64,000 nt of DNA from Aegilops tauschii subsp. strangulata (taxonomy: Eukaryota > Streptophyta > Magnoliopsida > Poales > Poaceae): NCBI RefSeq assembly GCF_002575655.3, contig NC_053037.3:254543135-254607134 (forward strand), written 5' to 3'. The notes beneath the pieces are model-generated. The model did no database searches, was not told where the DNA came from, and saw only the letters and a program-made list of their open reading frames with translations. The first letter of the stretch is position 1. Each line of letters starts with the position of its first letter. The translations under genes and the position numbers were made by a program. Positions 33,503 to 46,458 of the stretch are shown in pieces.

Positions 33503-36500
33503 TCCTCCCCTTCTTGAAATGAAGTCGTCCTCGACGGAAGCTCATCTTCCTCACCCAAATAAGGCTTCAAATCTGCAATATTAAAAGTGGGACTAACCCC
33601 AAAATCTGCAGGCAGCTCAAGTTTATATGCATTATCATTTATTTTCTCTAACACCTTAAAAGGACCATCAGCACGTGGCATTAGCTTTGATTTGCGCAAA
33701 TCAGGAAATCTATCCTTACGCAAATGTAACCAAACAAGATCTCCAGGTGCAAACACAACATGTTTTCTACCCTTATCTCCAGCAAGTTTATATTTAGCAT
33801 TCATACGCTCAATGTTTTCCTTAGTTAACTCATGCATTTTTAAGATCAATTCAGCACGTTGTTTAGCATCAAAATTAACCTTCTCCGAAGATGGAAGAGG
33901 CAACAAATCAATAGGTGCACGAGGTAGGAAACCATACACAATTTCAAAAGGGCACATCTTAGTAGTAGAATGCAATGAACGATTATAAGCAAACTCAATA
34001 TGAGGCAAGCAGTCTTCCCACATTTTCTTATTATTCTTCAAAACAGCCCTAAGCATAGTAGACAATGTTCTATTGACTACTTCAGTTTGTCCATCAGTTT
34101 GGGGGTGACAAGTAGTACTAAAAAGCAGTTTAGTCCCCAACTTAGCCCATAAACATCTCCAAAAGTGGCTAAGAAATTTAGTATCACGATCTGAAACAAT
34201 AGTATTTGGCACACCATGCAAGCGAATAATTTCACGAAAGAACAAATCAGCAACATTAACAGCATCATCGCTTTTATGACATGGTATAAAGTGCGCCATT
34301 TTCGAGAATCTATCCACGACAACAAATATGCTATCCCTCCCCTTCTTTGTTCGAGGTAAACCTAAAACAAAGTCCATAGATATATCCTCCCAAGGAACAC
34401 TAGGTACAGGCAAAGGCATATATAAACCATGAGGATTTAGTCGTGACTTAGCTTTTTGACATGTAGTGCAGCGAGCAACAAAACGCTCAACATCCCGTCT
34501 CATCTTTGGCCAAAAGAAATGTGTAGCAAGTACGTCCTCCGTCTTCTTCACGCCAAAGTGTCCCATTAATCCTCCTCCATGCGCCTCCTGCAACAACAAA
34601 AGACGAAGGGAGCTAGCTGGAATGCATAGCTTGTTAGCACGGAACACAAATCCATCATTAACGACAAACTTGTTCCAGGTTCTTCCTTCTTTACAATTCT
34701 GCAATACATCTTTAAAATCAGCATCATGCACATATTGATCTTTGATGGTCTCCAAACCAAATATTTTGAAGTCAAGTTGTGAAAGCATAGTATAGCGACG
34801 AGACAATGCATCAGCAATAACATTTTCTTTACCCTTCTTGTGTTTAATGACATAAGGGAAAGTTTCAATGAATTCAACCCATTTAGCATGTCTACGATTC
34901 AGTTTAGCTTGACTTTTAATATGTTTCAAAGATTCATGATCAGAATGTATAACAAATTCTTTGGGCCATAAATAATGTTGCCATGTTTCTAAAGTCCGAA
35001 CAAGAGCATATAGTTCTTTATCATAAGTAGAATAATTCAGACTAGGCCCACTCAATTTTTCAGAAAAGTATGCAACAGGTTTGCCATCTTGTAATAACAC
35101 ACCTCCTAATCCAATGCCACTAGCATCACATTCAAGCTCAAAAGTCTTACTAAAATCAGGAAGTTGGAGTAAAGGAGCATGTGTCAACTTATCTTTCAAT
35201 ACCGTGAAGGCTTCTTCCTGTGCGGTACCCCAAACAAAAGGCACATCCTTCTTTGTAAGCTCGTTGAGAGGTGCAGCAATGGTGCTAAAATCTCTCACAA
35301 AACGCCTATAGAAACCAGCGAGTCCAAGAAAACTCCGCACTTGTGTGACCGTTTTGGGCTGCGGCCAACTCTCAATAGCTTCAATCTTGGCTTTATCAAC
35401 TTCAATTCCCTGTGGAGTAACAACATAGCCAAGAAAAGATACTCGGTCGGTGCAAAAGGTGCACTTCCCAAGGTTACCAAACAAACGTGCATCACGTAGA
35501 GCAATAAAAACAGCACGTAAATGTTCCAAATGTTCTTCCAAAGATTTGCTATAAATCAGTATATCATCAAAATAGACCACCACAAATCGTCCAATGAAAG
35601 CACGTAAAACTTCGTTCATTAGTCTCATGAAAGTACTAGGTGCATTAGTTAACCCAAAAGGCATGACTAACCACTCATATAAACCAAACTTAGTTTTAAA
35701 TGCAGTTTTCCATTCATCTCCCAATTTCATACGAATTTGATGGTATCCACTACGCAAATCAACTTTGGAGAATATTGTAGAGCCACTCAATTCATCAAGC
35801 ATATCATCGAGCCTAGGAATAGGATGACGATAACGAATAGTAATATTATTAATGCCTCTACAATCAACACACATACGCGACGTACCATCCTTTTTAGGCA
35901 CGAGTATAATAGGAACAGCACAAGGACTAAGAGATTCGCGTATATAACCTTTGTCGAGCAGCTCCTGTACTTGACGCATAATCTCCTTCGTCTCCTCTGG
36001 ATTGGTACGGTATGGTGCACGGTTGGGTAGCGATGCACCGGGAATTAAGTCAATTTGATGCTCAATCCCTCGAATAGGTGGTAATCCTGGTGGCACGTCT
36101 TGTGGGAAGACGTCAGCGAACTCCTGCAAAATGTGAGTGACAGCAGGGGGCAAAGAGGAAGGCACGTCCTCGAATGAAAATAATGCCTCTTTGCACACAA
36201 AAGCATAGCAAACAGATTTGCTGAAATCTAGTTCATCAATATCAGATTTTGTGGCAAGTAAACATGCACTTTTCAATTTAATTTCAGAAACAACACTAGA
36301 TGGTTTATTATTAGGTTTCAGTTGTTGCTCAAATTCCTTTGCCACAATCTGATTTTCACTCTTATTTTTCTCCTGTTTTGCTTTATTAGCTCTATTAATG
36401 TCATCTTTCAAAATGGAATCAGGAGTCATAGGAAGCAAAGTAATATTTTTATCCTTATGAACAAGAGTATACTGATTGTTTCTACCATGGTGTACAGAAT

Positions 36501-38322
36501 TTTTATCAAATTGCCATGGTCTACCTAGTAATAAGGAACATGCTTGCATGGGTACCACATCACAATCAACATAATCAGCATATGTAGAGATACTAAAATG
36601 CACACGAACAGTACGTGTTACCTTAACCTTGCCGCTGTTGTTGAACCATTGGATGTAGTAAGGATGTGGATGTGGTCTTGTGGTGAGAGATAGCTTCTCC
36701 ACCATCTCCATGCTAGCCAAGTTGTTACAGCTACCTCCATCTATGATGACGCGAACAGAACGTTCCTTCACAACTCCCTTTGTATGGAACAAATTATGCC
36801 TCTGATTTTGCTCTGCTTGTGTGACCTGCACACTCAAAACACGTTGAGCAACTAAACATTCATACCTGTCAGCGTCTTCAGGAGCCATGTATTGCGTCTC
36901 ATTTTCAGAATCATCTCCACCATGTTCTTCACGTGTAATAAGAGCCAAAGTCTCCTCGTCATAGTCACTAGCGGACTCATACCCACCATCCTCAGTAGCA
37001 ATCATGACACGCTGAGATTTGCATTCTCTCGCAAAATGTCCTCTTCCCTTACAACGACGACAAATAATATCACTTGTGTGCCCTGTCGATGCCATGGAAG
37101 AAGAAGAGCTCTGCACAGGCCCGGCAGGTGTGCTCTTGGCAGAGAGTGGTGGTTGTGCCTGCTTTCTTGTATCACGGCTGGAGGTGGCACCTGATGGAGG
37201 TGATGGTGAAGTGGAAGTAGAAGATGCACGCGGTGTCCATGATGAAGGTCGACCTGCAGAAAAGTTAGGTCGCGCCAATGGCTGTCGATCCTGCACTTCA
37301 CGTTCAGCTTTACAAGCAAGATGGAATAAACGAGTGATATTATTATAATCCTTATACTCTAGAATGGTCTGAATCTCTCTATTTAATCCACCCATAAAAC
37401 GTGCAAGCATAGCTTCATTCTCCTCAACAATACCACATCTAATCATGCCAGTTTGTAATTCCTGATAATATTCTTCTACAGAATTTTTTCCTTGTCTTAA
37501 ACGCTGCAATTTTTGAAGTAATTCACGTTGATAATATGGTGGAACCCAACGAGTACGCATAGCAGTTTTCAAAGCAGCCCAAGTAGCTGGAACAGGATAT
37601 AATCTACAATGTTCAGACCACCAAACACATGCAAAGCTAGTGAAAGCACAAACAGCAGCAGGAACACGTCTCTCCTCAGGATATTGTAAACATGTAAATC
37701 GTTGTTCAGTTTCTAACTCCCAAGTAAGATATATATCAGGAACATATCTACCCTCAAATGGTGGAATATTCAATTTCAGTTTAGGGAGATGGTCATGATC
37801 TCGTACCTGAGGTGGTGGTGCCGGCCTACCGTTGCGAATATATACCTGAGGTCGACCTGCTGGTGGTGGTGCTGGTGGCTGCACGTAGTTCTGATTTTGA
37901 TCAACCTCATCCTCATAATCGCCTGCATAATCGTCATCCTCCTCAGCCGCCGCAGGAGCAGGAGCCAAAGAAGCATCAACAGTAGGGACAGCAGCACCCG
38001 AATTTTGACCAATCTCAATTGGAACGCGCTGTGCCCGTCCCACTTGATTTGGAAGGCGGCGTTGGAGATGTGGTTGTTGTTGTTGTAGAGGTGCGACATG
38101 TGCAGCCGGTGGTGGTTGGGGAAGACGCTTTAGTAATTCAGTAAACTTGTTATCCAGCTTTGTCTCAAACGACTTCTCCACGGCATCTATCTTCTCCATA
38201 GCCTCTTCAAATCTGTTTAGCACATCTCCCACCTGGCCACTCATCATTTGCTGAAATTTATCATGCAACTCCTTGTTCGTCATGTTCGCCCAATCAGTCT
38301 CATCGGCTTGTGAACCTGCCAT
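33199..38322 (-). CDS. Gag-pol polyprotein of I (CRM clade)
   Basis: 1,707 residues with no stop or frameshift; the ATG at 38322 is in a good context (ccATGG) and matches all CRM copies here. In order: coiled-coil-like gag N-terminus; Pro/Gln-rich linker; gag core; CCHC knuckle [14 protein letters not shown] (residues about 420-434); protease IIDGGSCNN (about 525); RT with [16 protein letters not shown] (about 800) and YFDD (about 915); RNase H ECDASG (about 1063); integrase HHCC finger (about 1253-1287) and D, D, E at about 1314, 1376 and 1412 with 35 residues between the last two; then the CRM-type C-terminal tail, whose last 101 codons lie in the 3' LTR. In this clade the tail is thought to guide insertion to centromeric chromatin. 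It is the only intact copy in the window. Confidence 0.93.
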   Translation of the reverse strand: MAGSQADETDWANMTNKELHDKFQQMMSGQVGDVLNRFEEAMEKIDAVEKSFETKLDNKFTELLKRLPQPPPAAHVAPLQQQQPHLQRRLPNQVGRAQRVPIEIGQNSGAAVPTVDASLAPAPAAAEEDDDYAGDYEDEVDQNQNYVQPPAPPPAGRPQVYIRNGRPAPPPQVRDHDHLPKLKLNIPPFEGRYVPDIYLTWELETEQRFTCLQYPEERRVPAAVCAFTSFACVWWSEHCRLYPVPATWAALKTAMRTRWVPPYYQRELLQKLQRLRQGKNSVEEYYQELQTGMIRCGIVEENEAMLARFMGGLNREIQTILEYKDYNNITRLFHLACKAEREVQDRQPLARPNFSAGRPSSWTPRASSTSTSPSPPSGATSSRDTRKQAQPPLSAKSTPAGPVQSSSSSMASTGHTSDIICRRCKGRGHFARECKSQRVMIATEDGGYESASDYDEETLALITREEHGGDDSENETQYMAPEDADRYECLVAQRVLSVQVTQAEQNQRHNLFHTKGVVKERSVRVIIDGGSCNNLASMEMVEKLSLTTRPHPHPYYIQWFNNSGKVKVTRTVRVHFSISTYADYVDCDVVPMQACSLLLGRPWQFDKNSVHHGRNNQYTLVHKDKNITLLPMTPDSILKDDINRANKAKQEKNKSENQIVAKEFEQQLKPNNKPSSVVSEIKLKSACLLATKSDIDELDFSKSVCYAFVCKEALFSFEDVPSSLPPAVTHILQEFADVFPQDVPPGLPPIRGIEHQIDLIPGASLPNRAPYRTNPEETKEIMRQVQELLDKGYIRESLSPCAVPIILVPKKDGTSRMCVDCRGINNITIRYRHPIPRLDDMLDELSGSTIFSKVDLRSGYHQIRMKLGDEWKTAFKTKFGLYEWLVMPFGLTNAPSTFMRLMNEVLRAFIGRFVVVYFDDILIYSKSLEEHLEHLRAVFIALRDARLFGNLGKCTFCTDRVSFLGYVVTPQGIEVDKAKIEAIESWPQPKTVTQVRSFLGLAGFYRRFVRDFSTIAAPLNELTKKDVPFVWGTAQEEAFTVLKDKLTHAPLLQLPDFSKTFELECDASGIGLGGVLLQDGKPVAYFSEKLSGPSLNYSTYDKELYALVRTLETWQHYLWPKEFVIHSDHESLKHIKSQAKLNRRHAKWVEFIETFPYVIKHKKGKENVIADALSRRYTMLSQLDFKIFGLETIKDQYVHDADFKDVLQNCKEGRTWNKFVVNDGFVFRANKLCIPASSLRLLLLQEAHGGGLMGHFGVKKTEDVLATHFFWPKMRRDVERFVARCTTCQKAKSRLNPHGLYMPLPVPSVPWEDISMDFVLGLPRTKKGRDSIFVVVDRFSKMAHFIPCHKSDDAVNVADLFFREIIRLHGVPNTIVSDRDTKFLSHFWRCLWAKLGTKLLFSTTCHPQTDGQTEVVNRTLSTMLRAVLKNNKKMWEDCLPHIEFAYNRSLHSTTKMCPFEIVYGFLPRAPIDLLPLPSSEKVNFDAKQRAELILKMHELTKENIERMNAKYKLAGDKGRKHVVFAPGDLVWLHLRKDRFPDLRKSKLMPRADGPFKVLEKINDNAYKLELPADFGVSPTFNIADLKPYLGEEDELPSRTTSFQEGEDDEDINTIITPTGPAAIHTGPITRARARQLNYQVLSFLANDSNVHENMMLPKLDTFVLLTNEGPSFEKDEHWSKNKHGDDGMRMGNKNGVTSDDFRTLKPP

Positions 38323-39300
38323 GGTTAGCAGCAATAGAAACACAAAAGAATATGATCCTGCAGACTACTAGAAGTGGTGGGATGGTGGTGTGTCACAAAA
38401 CCTTCAAGCGAATCTCAAATTCTTACCAGTTCTTACCCAGCAGCAGGTGGTGATCGGCAACCGTTGTAGTCAAAAACTCTCAAAGCTTGGATATAGCGAT
38501 TACCAGGGAGAGTCAAACGCACGATGTAGACTTATGTGGAGCTGGGAAGGCTTATAATATGGTAGCAAAATGGTAAGCAATAATCAATTCAGAGATGCAA
38601 AGTTGAATAAACGCTCAACGACGGTACTGTGCTGGTCCTAGGCTAGACCGTGCTAGAGACGCGAGCCTAGAACACTAACAAAATCACGGCGCTGCACGTA
38701 AACAAGGGAAAAGCACACTCAGGAAATTTTTTTTTTTCGCTCTTTTTTTTTTTTTTGCGCTCCTCTTTTTTTTTTTTTTTTGCGCTCCTCTTTTTTTTTT
38801 TTTTTTTTTTTTTGCGAAAAAATCACTATAATGGCGAGTGTCTCAAAACTCTTCCCAGGTCAAACTGACAGGATGGGCACAAAATTTTTTGACTATTTTT
38901 TTTTTCGGAAATCAGGGCAGCGACGACGAAAAAGTGCGACAAAAAATCACTATGATGGCGAGTGTCTCAAAACACTACCCGGGGCCTAAAAATAGGATAG
39001 GGAAAAAATATTTTTGGTTGCCGAAATTTTGGCCTAAAAACTGCCCGGGGGTCTCCAGACTCTTTTTTTTTTCCGAGACCTACTCAGGCAAGGAAACACG
39101 AAACGGAAAATATATGGATCTCTAAAACAAACCGACTATGAAAAGAACTCGGATTGGTGGTGGATATATGGCGGTAGTATATGGCAGCGGTGGTGGTATA
39201 TGGATACGGATTCAAAGCGGTGGCGGATAAGCAATGGTGGTAGATGGCAAGGCGATGATGAGGATGAGGTTGATCAAAATCAGAACTACGTGCAGCCACT
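38323..39300 (-). other. Leader of I, rearranged, without primer binding site
   Basis: Long T-runs (38727-38813, separated by GCGCTCCTC) and a shortened GTATCCATATACC minisatellite are present. At about 39258 the normal leader stops and 39258-39299 is gag sequence (the part coding [12 protein letters not shown]) in plus orientation, opposite to the gag of I. It joins directly to the LTR at 39301. TGGTATCAG is absent. Confidence 0.9.
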
Positions 39301-40217
39301 TGATAGAGGCAAAGGTGTCCCGTCTTTCGATGAGATGATGAATATCGCTTTGATGGAAGTCGACTTTGACGATCCGACTACGAACGTGCGAGGACGTCGC
39401 GCCTTAGCAATCGCTAAACCAACTCCGAGAGGTTATCGACCACGCCGGAGCACGATCAACCTGACCACGAGGGTCTGTTTCCTGCGAGCAAACGAAGAAC
39501 AGGCAAGAAACTGAGATTGCAATCTGGATATTGCGAATATAAGATGAAAGCTTTATTGATCAAGGTGGGGTTCTGTGACGCCTTTGTCTGGTCGCTGAAC
39601 ACAAACGAAGTATGCGAAGTTGCAGCTATGGCGAACTTTTAATCTAAACAAAACCCAAAGTCTAAACGACGCCCTAAGGGCTGTATATATGGAGGAAGAG
39701 GGGGGAATTTCGTGGCCCTTGAGGAAGGGGTCCGAAACCAACCCTATCTCTTGTTTCCCCACACATACGGACTCTAAAAACAGCCTATACTTATGTATTT
39801 CGAAATTACATGGGCCTGGCCCAATAATAAGGTGACGCAGCACCTAGAATAGCCTCTGGACGAAAGTTATGAAGTAGCATCTTGTATATTTCGTCCAAGG
39901 CTTCATGCACGCATTATGGTGGCTTCAACGTCCTGAAATCATCACTTGTAACTCCGTTCTTGTTCCCCATGCGCATGCCATCATCTCCATGCTTGTTCTT
40001 GCTCCAATGTTCATCCTTCTCAAAGCTAGGCCCTTCATTTGTAAGCAAAACAAATGTATCCAATTTAGGCAGCATCATATTCTCATGAACATTAGAATCA
40101 TTAGCAAGAAACGAAAGTACCTGGTAATTTAATTGGCGTGCGCGAGCTCTAGTAATTGGTCCAGTATGTATAGCAGCAGGGCCTGTGGGTGTAATAATTG
40201 TATTGATGTCCTCATCA
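39301..40217 (-). repeat. 5' LTR of I
   Basis: 917 bp. The promoter TATATATA is the complement of about 39683-39690, and AATAAA is the complement of about 39551-39556. Confidence 0.95.
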
Positions 40218-40222
40218 CGTTC

Positions 40223-40303
40223 GTAGTCAGATCATCAAAGTCGACTTCCATCAAAGCGATATCCATCATCTCATCGAAAGACGGGACACCTTTGCCTCTA
40301 TCA
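40223..40303 (+). repeat. 5' LTR of H, second piece
   Basis: 81 bp after the CGTTC duplication; it completes a 915-bp LTR and ends CTCTATCA. Confidence 0.93.
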
Positions 40304-41542
40304 AGTGGTATCAGATTTCCAGGTTGCTCGGTGAGATTTTACAGTTTTTCGTAGTTTAGATCGAGTCTGTTCTTCATACCTACAGTCCACGAAAAAGCCA
40401 CAAAAAAAATTAGGGTTAGTTCAGTATATCCGAACCAATCTGAGCCTTTGCATAATCTTTTTAGGGTTTTTGCTTTGTTGAATTTGCGGTTGCATCGTCG
40501 TGTCAAGTTGCTGGTCTTAGAGTCTAGTCTTTTAGAGTTTCGAGTTCTGGTCATAAGTTGTCACACCGTCGCCGCACCATCATCATCGCCTTGCCATCTA
40601 CCACTATTGCTTATCCGCCACCGCTCTGAATCCGTATCCATATACCACCACCAATCCGTATCCATATACCACCACCGATCCGTATCCATATACCACCACC
40701 GCTACCATATACCACCACCGCTGCCATATCCTACCACCATATATCCACCACCAATCCGAGTTCTTTTCATATTCGGTTTGTTTTGAGATCCATCTATTTT
40801 CCGTTTCGTGTTTCCTTGCCTGAGTAGGTCTTGGAAAAAAAGTGTCTGGAGACCCCCGGGCAGTTTTTAGGCCAAAATTTCGGCAACCAAAAATATTTTC
40901 CCTATCCTATTTTTTAGGTCCCGGGGAGTGTTTTGAGACACTCGCCATCATAGTGATTTTTTGTCGCACTTTTTTGTCGTCGCTGCCCTGATTTCCGAAA
41001 AAAAATTGTCAAAAAAATTTTGTGCCCATCCTGTCAGTTTGACCTGGGAAGAGTTTTGAGACACTCGCCATTATAGTGATTTTTCGCAAAAAAAGGAGGA
41101 GCGCAAAAAAAAGAGCGAAAAAAAAGAGCAATTTTTTTTCCAGAGTGTGCTTTTCCCTTGTTTACGTGAAGCGCCGTGATTTTGTTAGTGTTCTAGGCTC
41201 GCGTCTCTAGCACGGTCTACCCTAGGACCAGCACAGTACCGTCGTTGAGCGTTTCTTCAACTTTGCATCTCTGAATTGATTATTGCAGACCATTTTTGCT
41301 ACCATATTATATGCCTTCCCAGCTCCACATACATCTACATCGTGCGTTTGACTCTCCCTGGTAATCGCTCTATCCAAGCTTTGAGAGTTTTGACTACAAC
41401 GGTTGCCGATCACCACCTGCTGCTGGGTAAGAACTGGTAAGAATTTGAGATTCGCTTGAAGGTTTTGTGACACACCACCATCACCACCACTTCCTAGTAG
41501 TCTGCAGGATCATATTCTTTTGTGTTTCTATTGCTGCTAACT
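40304..41542 (+). other. H leader with primer binding site
   Basis: TGGTATCAGATTTCC at 40306-40320 fits initiator-Met-type priming. Then come repeats of CCGTATCCATATACCACCA (40625-40750), A-rich blocks with GAGCGC (41090-41140), and the ATG of gag at 41543. Confidence 0.85.
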
Positions 41543-42874
41543 ATGGCAGGATCACAAGCCGATGAGACTGATTGGGCGAACATGACGAACAAGGAGTTGC
41601 ATGATAAATTTCAGGAAATGATGAGTGGCCAGGTGGGAGATGTGCTAAACAGATTTGAAGAGGCTATGGAGAAGATAGATGCCGTGGAGAAGTCGTTTGA
41701 GACAAAGCTGGATAACAAGTTTACTGAATTACTCAAGCGTCTTCCCCAACCACCACCGGCTGCACATGTCGCACCTCTACAACAACAACAACCACATCTC
41801 CAACGCCGCCTTCCAAATCAAGTGGGACGGGCACAGCGCGTTCCAATTGAGATTGGTCAAAATTCGGGTGCTGCTGCACCTACTGTTGATGCTTCTTTGG
41901 CTCCTGCTCCTGCGGCGCCTGAGGAGGATGACGATTATGCGGGCGATTATGAGGATGAGGTTGATCAAAATCAGAACTACGTGCAGCCACCAGCACCACC
42001 ACCAGCAGGTCGACCTCAGGTATATATTCGCAACGGTAGGCCGGCACCACCACCTCAGGTACGAGATCATGACCATCTCCCTAAACTGAAATTGAATATT
42101 CCACCATTTGAGGGTAGATATGTTCCTGATATATATCTTACTTGGGAGTTAGAAACTGAACAACGATTTACATGTTTACAATATCCTGAGGAGAGACGTG
42201 TTCCTGCTGATGTTTGTGCTTTCACTAGCTTTGCATGTGTTTGGTGGTCTGAACATTGTAGATTATATCCTGTTCCAGCTACTTGGGCTGCTTTGAAAAC
42301 TGCTATGCGTACTCGTTGGGTTCCACCATATTATCAAGGTGAATTACTTCAAAAATTGCAGCGCTTAAGACAAGGGAAAAATTCTGTAGAAGAATATTAT
42401 CAGGAATTACAAACTGGCATGATTAGATGTGGTATTGTTGAGGAGAATGAAGCTATGCTTGCACGTTTTATGGGTGGATTAAATAAAGAGATTCAGACCA
42501 TTCTAGAGTATAAGGATTATAATAATATCACTCGTTTATTCCATCTTGCTTGTAAAGCTGAACGTGAAGTGCAGGATCGACAGCCATTGGCGCGAACTAA
42601 CTTTTCTGCAGGTCGACCTTCATCATGGACACCGCGTGCATCTTCTACTTCCACTGCACCAGCACCTCCATCGGGTTCCACCTCCAGCCGTGATACAAGA
42701 AAGCAGGCACAACCACCACTATCTGCCAAGAGCGCACCTGCCGGGCCTGCACAGAGCTCTTCTTCTTCCATGGCGTCAACAGGGCACACAAGTGATATTA
42801 TTTGTCGTCGTTGTTTAGGGAAGAGGGCATTATGCGAGAGAATGCAAATCTCAGCGTGTAATGATTGCTACTGA
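41543..42874 (+). pseudogene. H Gag
   Basis: It collinearly matches the Gag of I from the ATG. A 1-bp insertion at about 42825 destroys the CCHC knuckle, and the frame ends 16 codons later. Confidence 0.9.
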
Positions 42875-45800
42875 GGATGGTGGGTATGAGTCCGCTAGTG
42901 ACTATGATGAGGAGACTTTGGCTCTTATTACACGTGAAGAACATGGTGGAAATGATTCTGAAAATGAGACGCAATACATGGCTCCTGAAGACGCTGACAG
43001 GTATGAATGTTTAGTTGCTCAACGTGTTTTGAGTGTGCAGGTCACACAAGTAGAGCAAAAGCAGAGGCATAATTTGTTCCATACAAAGGGAGTTGTGAAG
43101 GAACGTTCTGTTCGCGTCATCATAGATGGAGGGAGCTGTAACAACTTGGCTAGCATGGAGATGGTGGAGAAGCTATCTCTCACCACAAGACCACATCCAC
43201 ATCCTTACTACATCCAATGGCTCAACAACAACGGCAAGGTTAAGGTAACACGTACTGTTCGTGTGCATTTTAGTATCTCTACATATGCTGATTATGTTGA
43301 TTGTGATGTGGTACCCATGCAAGCATGTTCCTTATTACTTGGTAGACCATGGCAATTTGATAAAAATTCTGTACACCATGGTAGAAACAATCAGTATACT
43401 CTTGTTCATAAGGATAAAAATATTACTTTGCTTCCTATGACTCCTGATTCCATTTTGAAAGATGACATTAATAGAGCTAATAAAGCAAAACAGGAGAAAA
43501 ATAAGAGTGAAAATCAGATTGTGGCAAAACAATTTGAGCAACAAATGAAACCTAATAATAAACCATCTAGTGTTGTTTCTGAAATTAAATTGAAAAGTGC
43601 ATGTTTACTTGCCACAAAATCTGATATTGATGAGCTAGATTTCAGCAAATCTGTTTGCTATGCTTTAGTGTGCAAAGAGGCATTATTTTCATTCGAGGAC
43701 GTGCCTTCCTCTTTACCCCCTGCTGTCACTAACATTTTGCAGGAGTTCGCTGACGTCTTCCCACAAGACGTGCCACCGGGATTACCACCTATTCGAGGGA
43801 TTGAGCATCAAATTGACTTAATTCCCGGTGGATCGCTACCCAACCGTGCACCATACTGTACCAATACAGAGGACACGAAGGAGATTATGCGTCAAGTTAG
43901 GAGCTGCTCGACAAAGGTTATATACGCGAATCTCTTAGTCCTTGTGCTGTTCCTATTATACTAGTGCCTAAAAAGGATGGTACGTCGCGTATGTGTGTTG
44001 ATTGTAGAGGCATTAATAATATTACTATTCGTTATCGTCATCCTATTCCTAGGCTAGATGATACGCTTGATGAATTGAGTGGCTCTACAATATTCTCCAA
44101 AGTTGATTTGCGTAGTGGATACCATCAAATTCGTATGAAATTGGGAGATGAATGGAAAACTGCATTTAAAACTAAGTTTGGTTTATATGAGTGGTTAGTC
44201 ATGCCTTTTGGGTTAACTAATGCACCTAGTACTTTCATGAGACTAATGAACAAAGTTTTACGTGCTTTCATTGGATGATTTGTGGTAGTCTATTTTGATG
44301 ATATACTGATTTATAGCAAATCTTTGGAAGAACATTTGGAACATTTACGTGCTGTTTTTATTGCTCTACGTGATGCACATTTGTTTGGTAACCTTGGGAA
44401 GTGCACCTTTTGCACCGACCGAGTATCTTTTCTTGGCTATGTTGTTACTCCACAGGGAATTGACGTTGATAAAGCCAAGATTGAAGCTATTGAGAGTTGG
44501 CCGCAGCCCAAAACGGTCACACAAGTGCGGAGTTTTCTTGGACTCGCTGGTTTCTATAGGCGTTTTGTGAGAGATTTTAGCACCATTGCTGCACCTCTCA
44601 ACGAGCATACAAAGATGGATGTGCCTTTTGTTTGGGGTACCGCACAGGAAGAAGCCTTCACGGTATTGAAAGATAAGTTGACACATGCTCCTTTACTCCA
44701 ACTTCCTGATTTTAATAAGACTTTTGAGCTTGAATGTGATGCTAGTGGCATTGGATTAGGAGGTGTGTTATTACAAGATGGTAAACCTGTTGCATACTTT
44801 TCTGAAAAATTGAGTGGGCCTAGTCTGAATATTCTACTTATGATAAAGAACTATATGCTCTTGTTCGGACTTTAGAAACATGGCAACATTATTTATGGCC
44901 CAAAGAATTTGTTATACATTCTGATCATGAATCTTTGAAACATATTAAAAGTCAAGCTAAACTGAATCGTAGACATGCTAAATGGGTTGAATTCATTGAA
45001 ACTTTCCCTTATGTCATTAAACACAAGAAGGGTAAAGAAAATGTTATTGCTGATGCATTGTCTCGTCGCTATACTATGCTTTCACAACTTGACTTCAAAA
45101 TATTTGGTTTGGAGACCATCAAAGATCAATATGTGCATGATGCTGATTTTAAAGATGTTTTGCAGAATTGTAAAGAAGGAAGAACCTGGAACAAGTTTGT
45201 CGTTAATGATGGATTTGTGTTCCGTGCTAACAAGCTATGCATTCCAGCTAGCTCTCTTCGTCTTTTGTTGTTGCAGGAGGCGCATGGAGGAGGACTAATG
45301 GGACACTTTGGCGTGAAGAAGACGGAGGACGTACTTGCTACACATTTCTTTTGGCCAAAGATGAGACGGGATGTTGAGCGTTTTGTTGCTCGCTGCACTA
45401 CATGTCAAAAAGCTAAGTCACGAATCAATCCTCATGGTTTATATATGCCTTTGCCTGTACCTAGTGTTCCTTGGGAGGATATATCTATGGACTTTGTTTT
45501 AGGTTTACCTCGAACAAAGAAGGGGAGGGATAGCATATTTGTTGTCATGGATAGATTCTCAAAAATGGCACACTTTATACCATGTCATAAAAGCGATGAT
45601 GCTGTTAATGTTGCTGATTTGTTCTTCCGTGAAATTATTCGTTTGCATGGTGTGCCAAATACTATTGTGTCAGATCGTGATACTAAATTTCTTAGCCACT
45701 TTTGGAGATGTTTATGGGCTAAGTTGGGGACTAAACTGCTTTTTAGTACTACTTGTCACCCCCAAACTGATGGACAAACTGAAGTAGTCAATAGAACATT

Positions 45801-46458
45801 GTCTACTATGCTTAGGGCTGTTTTGAAGAATAATAAGAAAATGTGGGAAGAATGCTTGCCTCATATTGAGTTTGCTTATAATCGTTCATTGCATTCTACT
45901 ACTAAGATGTGCCCTTTTGAAATTGTGTATGGTTTCCTACCTCGTGCACCTATTGATTTGTTGCCTCTTCCATCTTCGGAGAACGTTAATTTTGATGCTA
46001 AACAACGTGCTGAATTGATCTTAAAAATGCATGAGTTAACTAAGGAAAACATTGAGCGTATGAATGCTAAATATAAACTTGCTGGAGATAAGGGTAGAAA
46101 ACATGTTGTGTTTGCACCTGGAGATCTTGTTTGGTTACATTTGCGTAAGGATAGATTTCCTGATTTGCGCAAATCAAAGCTAATGCCACGTGCTGATGGT
46201 CCTTTTAAGGTGTTAGAGAAAATAAATGATAATGCATATAAACTTGAGCTGCCTGCAGATTTTGGGGTTAGTCCCACTTTTAAGATTGCAGATTTGAAGC
46301 CTTATTTGGGTGAGGGAGATGAGCTTCCGTCGAGGACGACTTCATTTCAAGAAGGGGAGGATGATGAGGACATCAATACCATTGTTACACCCACAGCCCC
46401 GGCTGCTATACATACTGGACCAATTACTAGAGCTCGCGCACGCCAATTAAATTACTAG
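42861..46458 (+). pseudogene. H pol
   Basis: Protease (IIDGGSCNN), RT, RNase H and integrase are all recognisable. Lesions: a 1-bp loss near 43898 before RT; a TGA at 44276-44278 where the other copies have CGA, just before YFDD; a 1-bp loss near 44828 in RNase H; and a TAG at 46456-46458 in the tail where the others have CAG. Both nonsense changes are C-to-T on the coding strand. The integrase catalytic residues are kept. Confidence 0.9.

Larger units (their letters stand above)
32586..40217 (-). mobile_element. CRM-clade retrotransposon I, young, intact gag-pol
   Basis: 7,632 bp with exact duplication CGTTC (32581-32585 and 40218-40222). The two 917-bp LTRs show a single difference by eye (C at about 32898 versus T at about 39612), so insertion is recent. 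The gag-pol frame is uninterrupted. The leader next to the 5' LTR is abnormal: the primer binding site and about 270 bp are replaced by a short piece of gag in inverted orientation. It is inserted in the 5' LTR of H in opposite orientation. Confidence 0.95.

Noticed and set aside
33587..33988. Many plus-strand ORFs of 60-136 codons recurring in every CRM copy
   Set aside because: They are antisense or shifted-frame shadows of gag-pol and repeat only because the copies are near-identical.
38727..38813. Long T-runs as a poly-A tail of a retrogene or LINE
   Set aside because: The runs lie inside a CRM leader and match shorter runs at the same place in C1, H and J.
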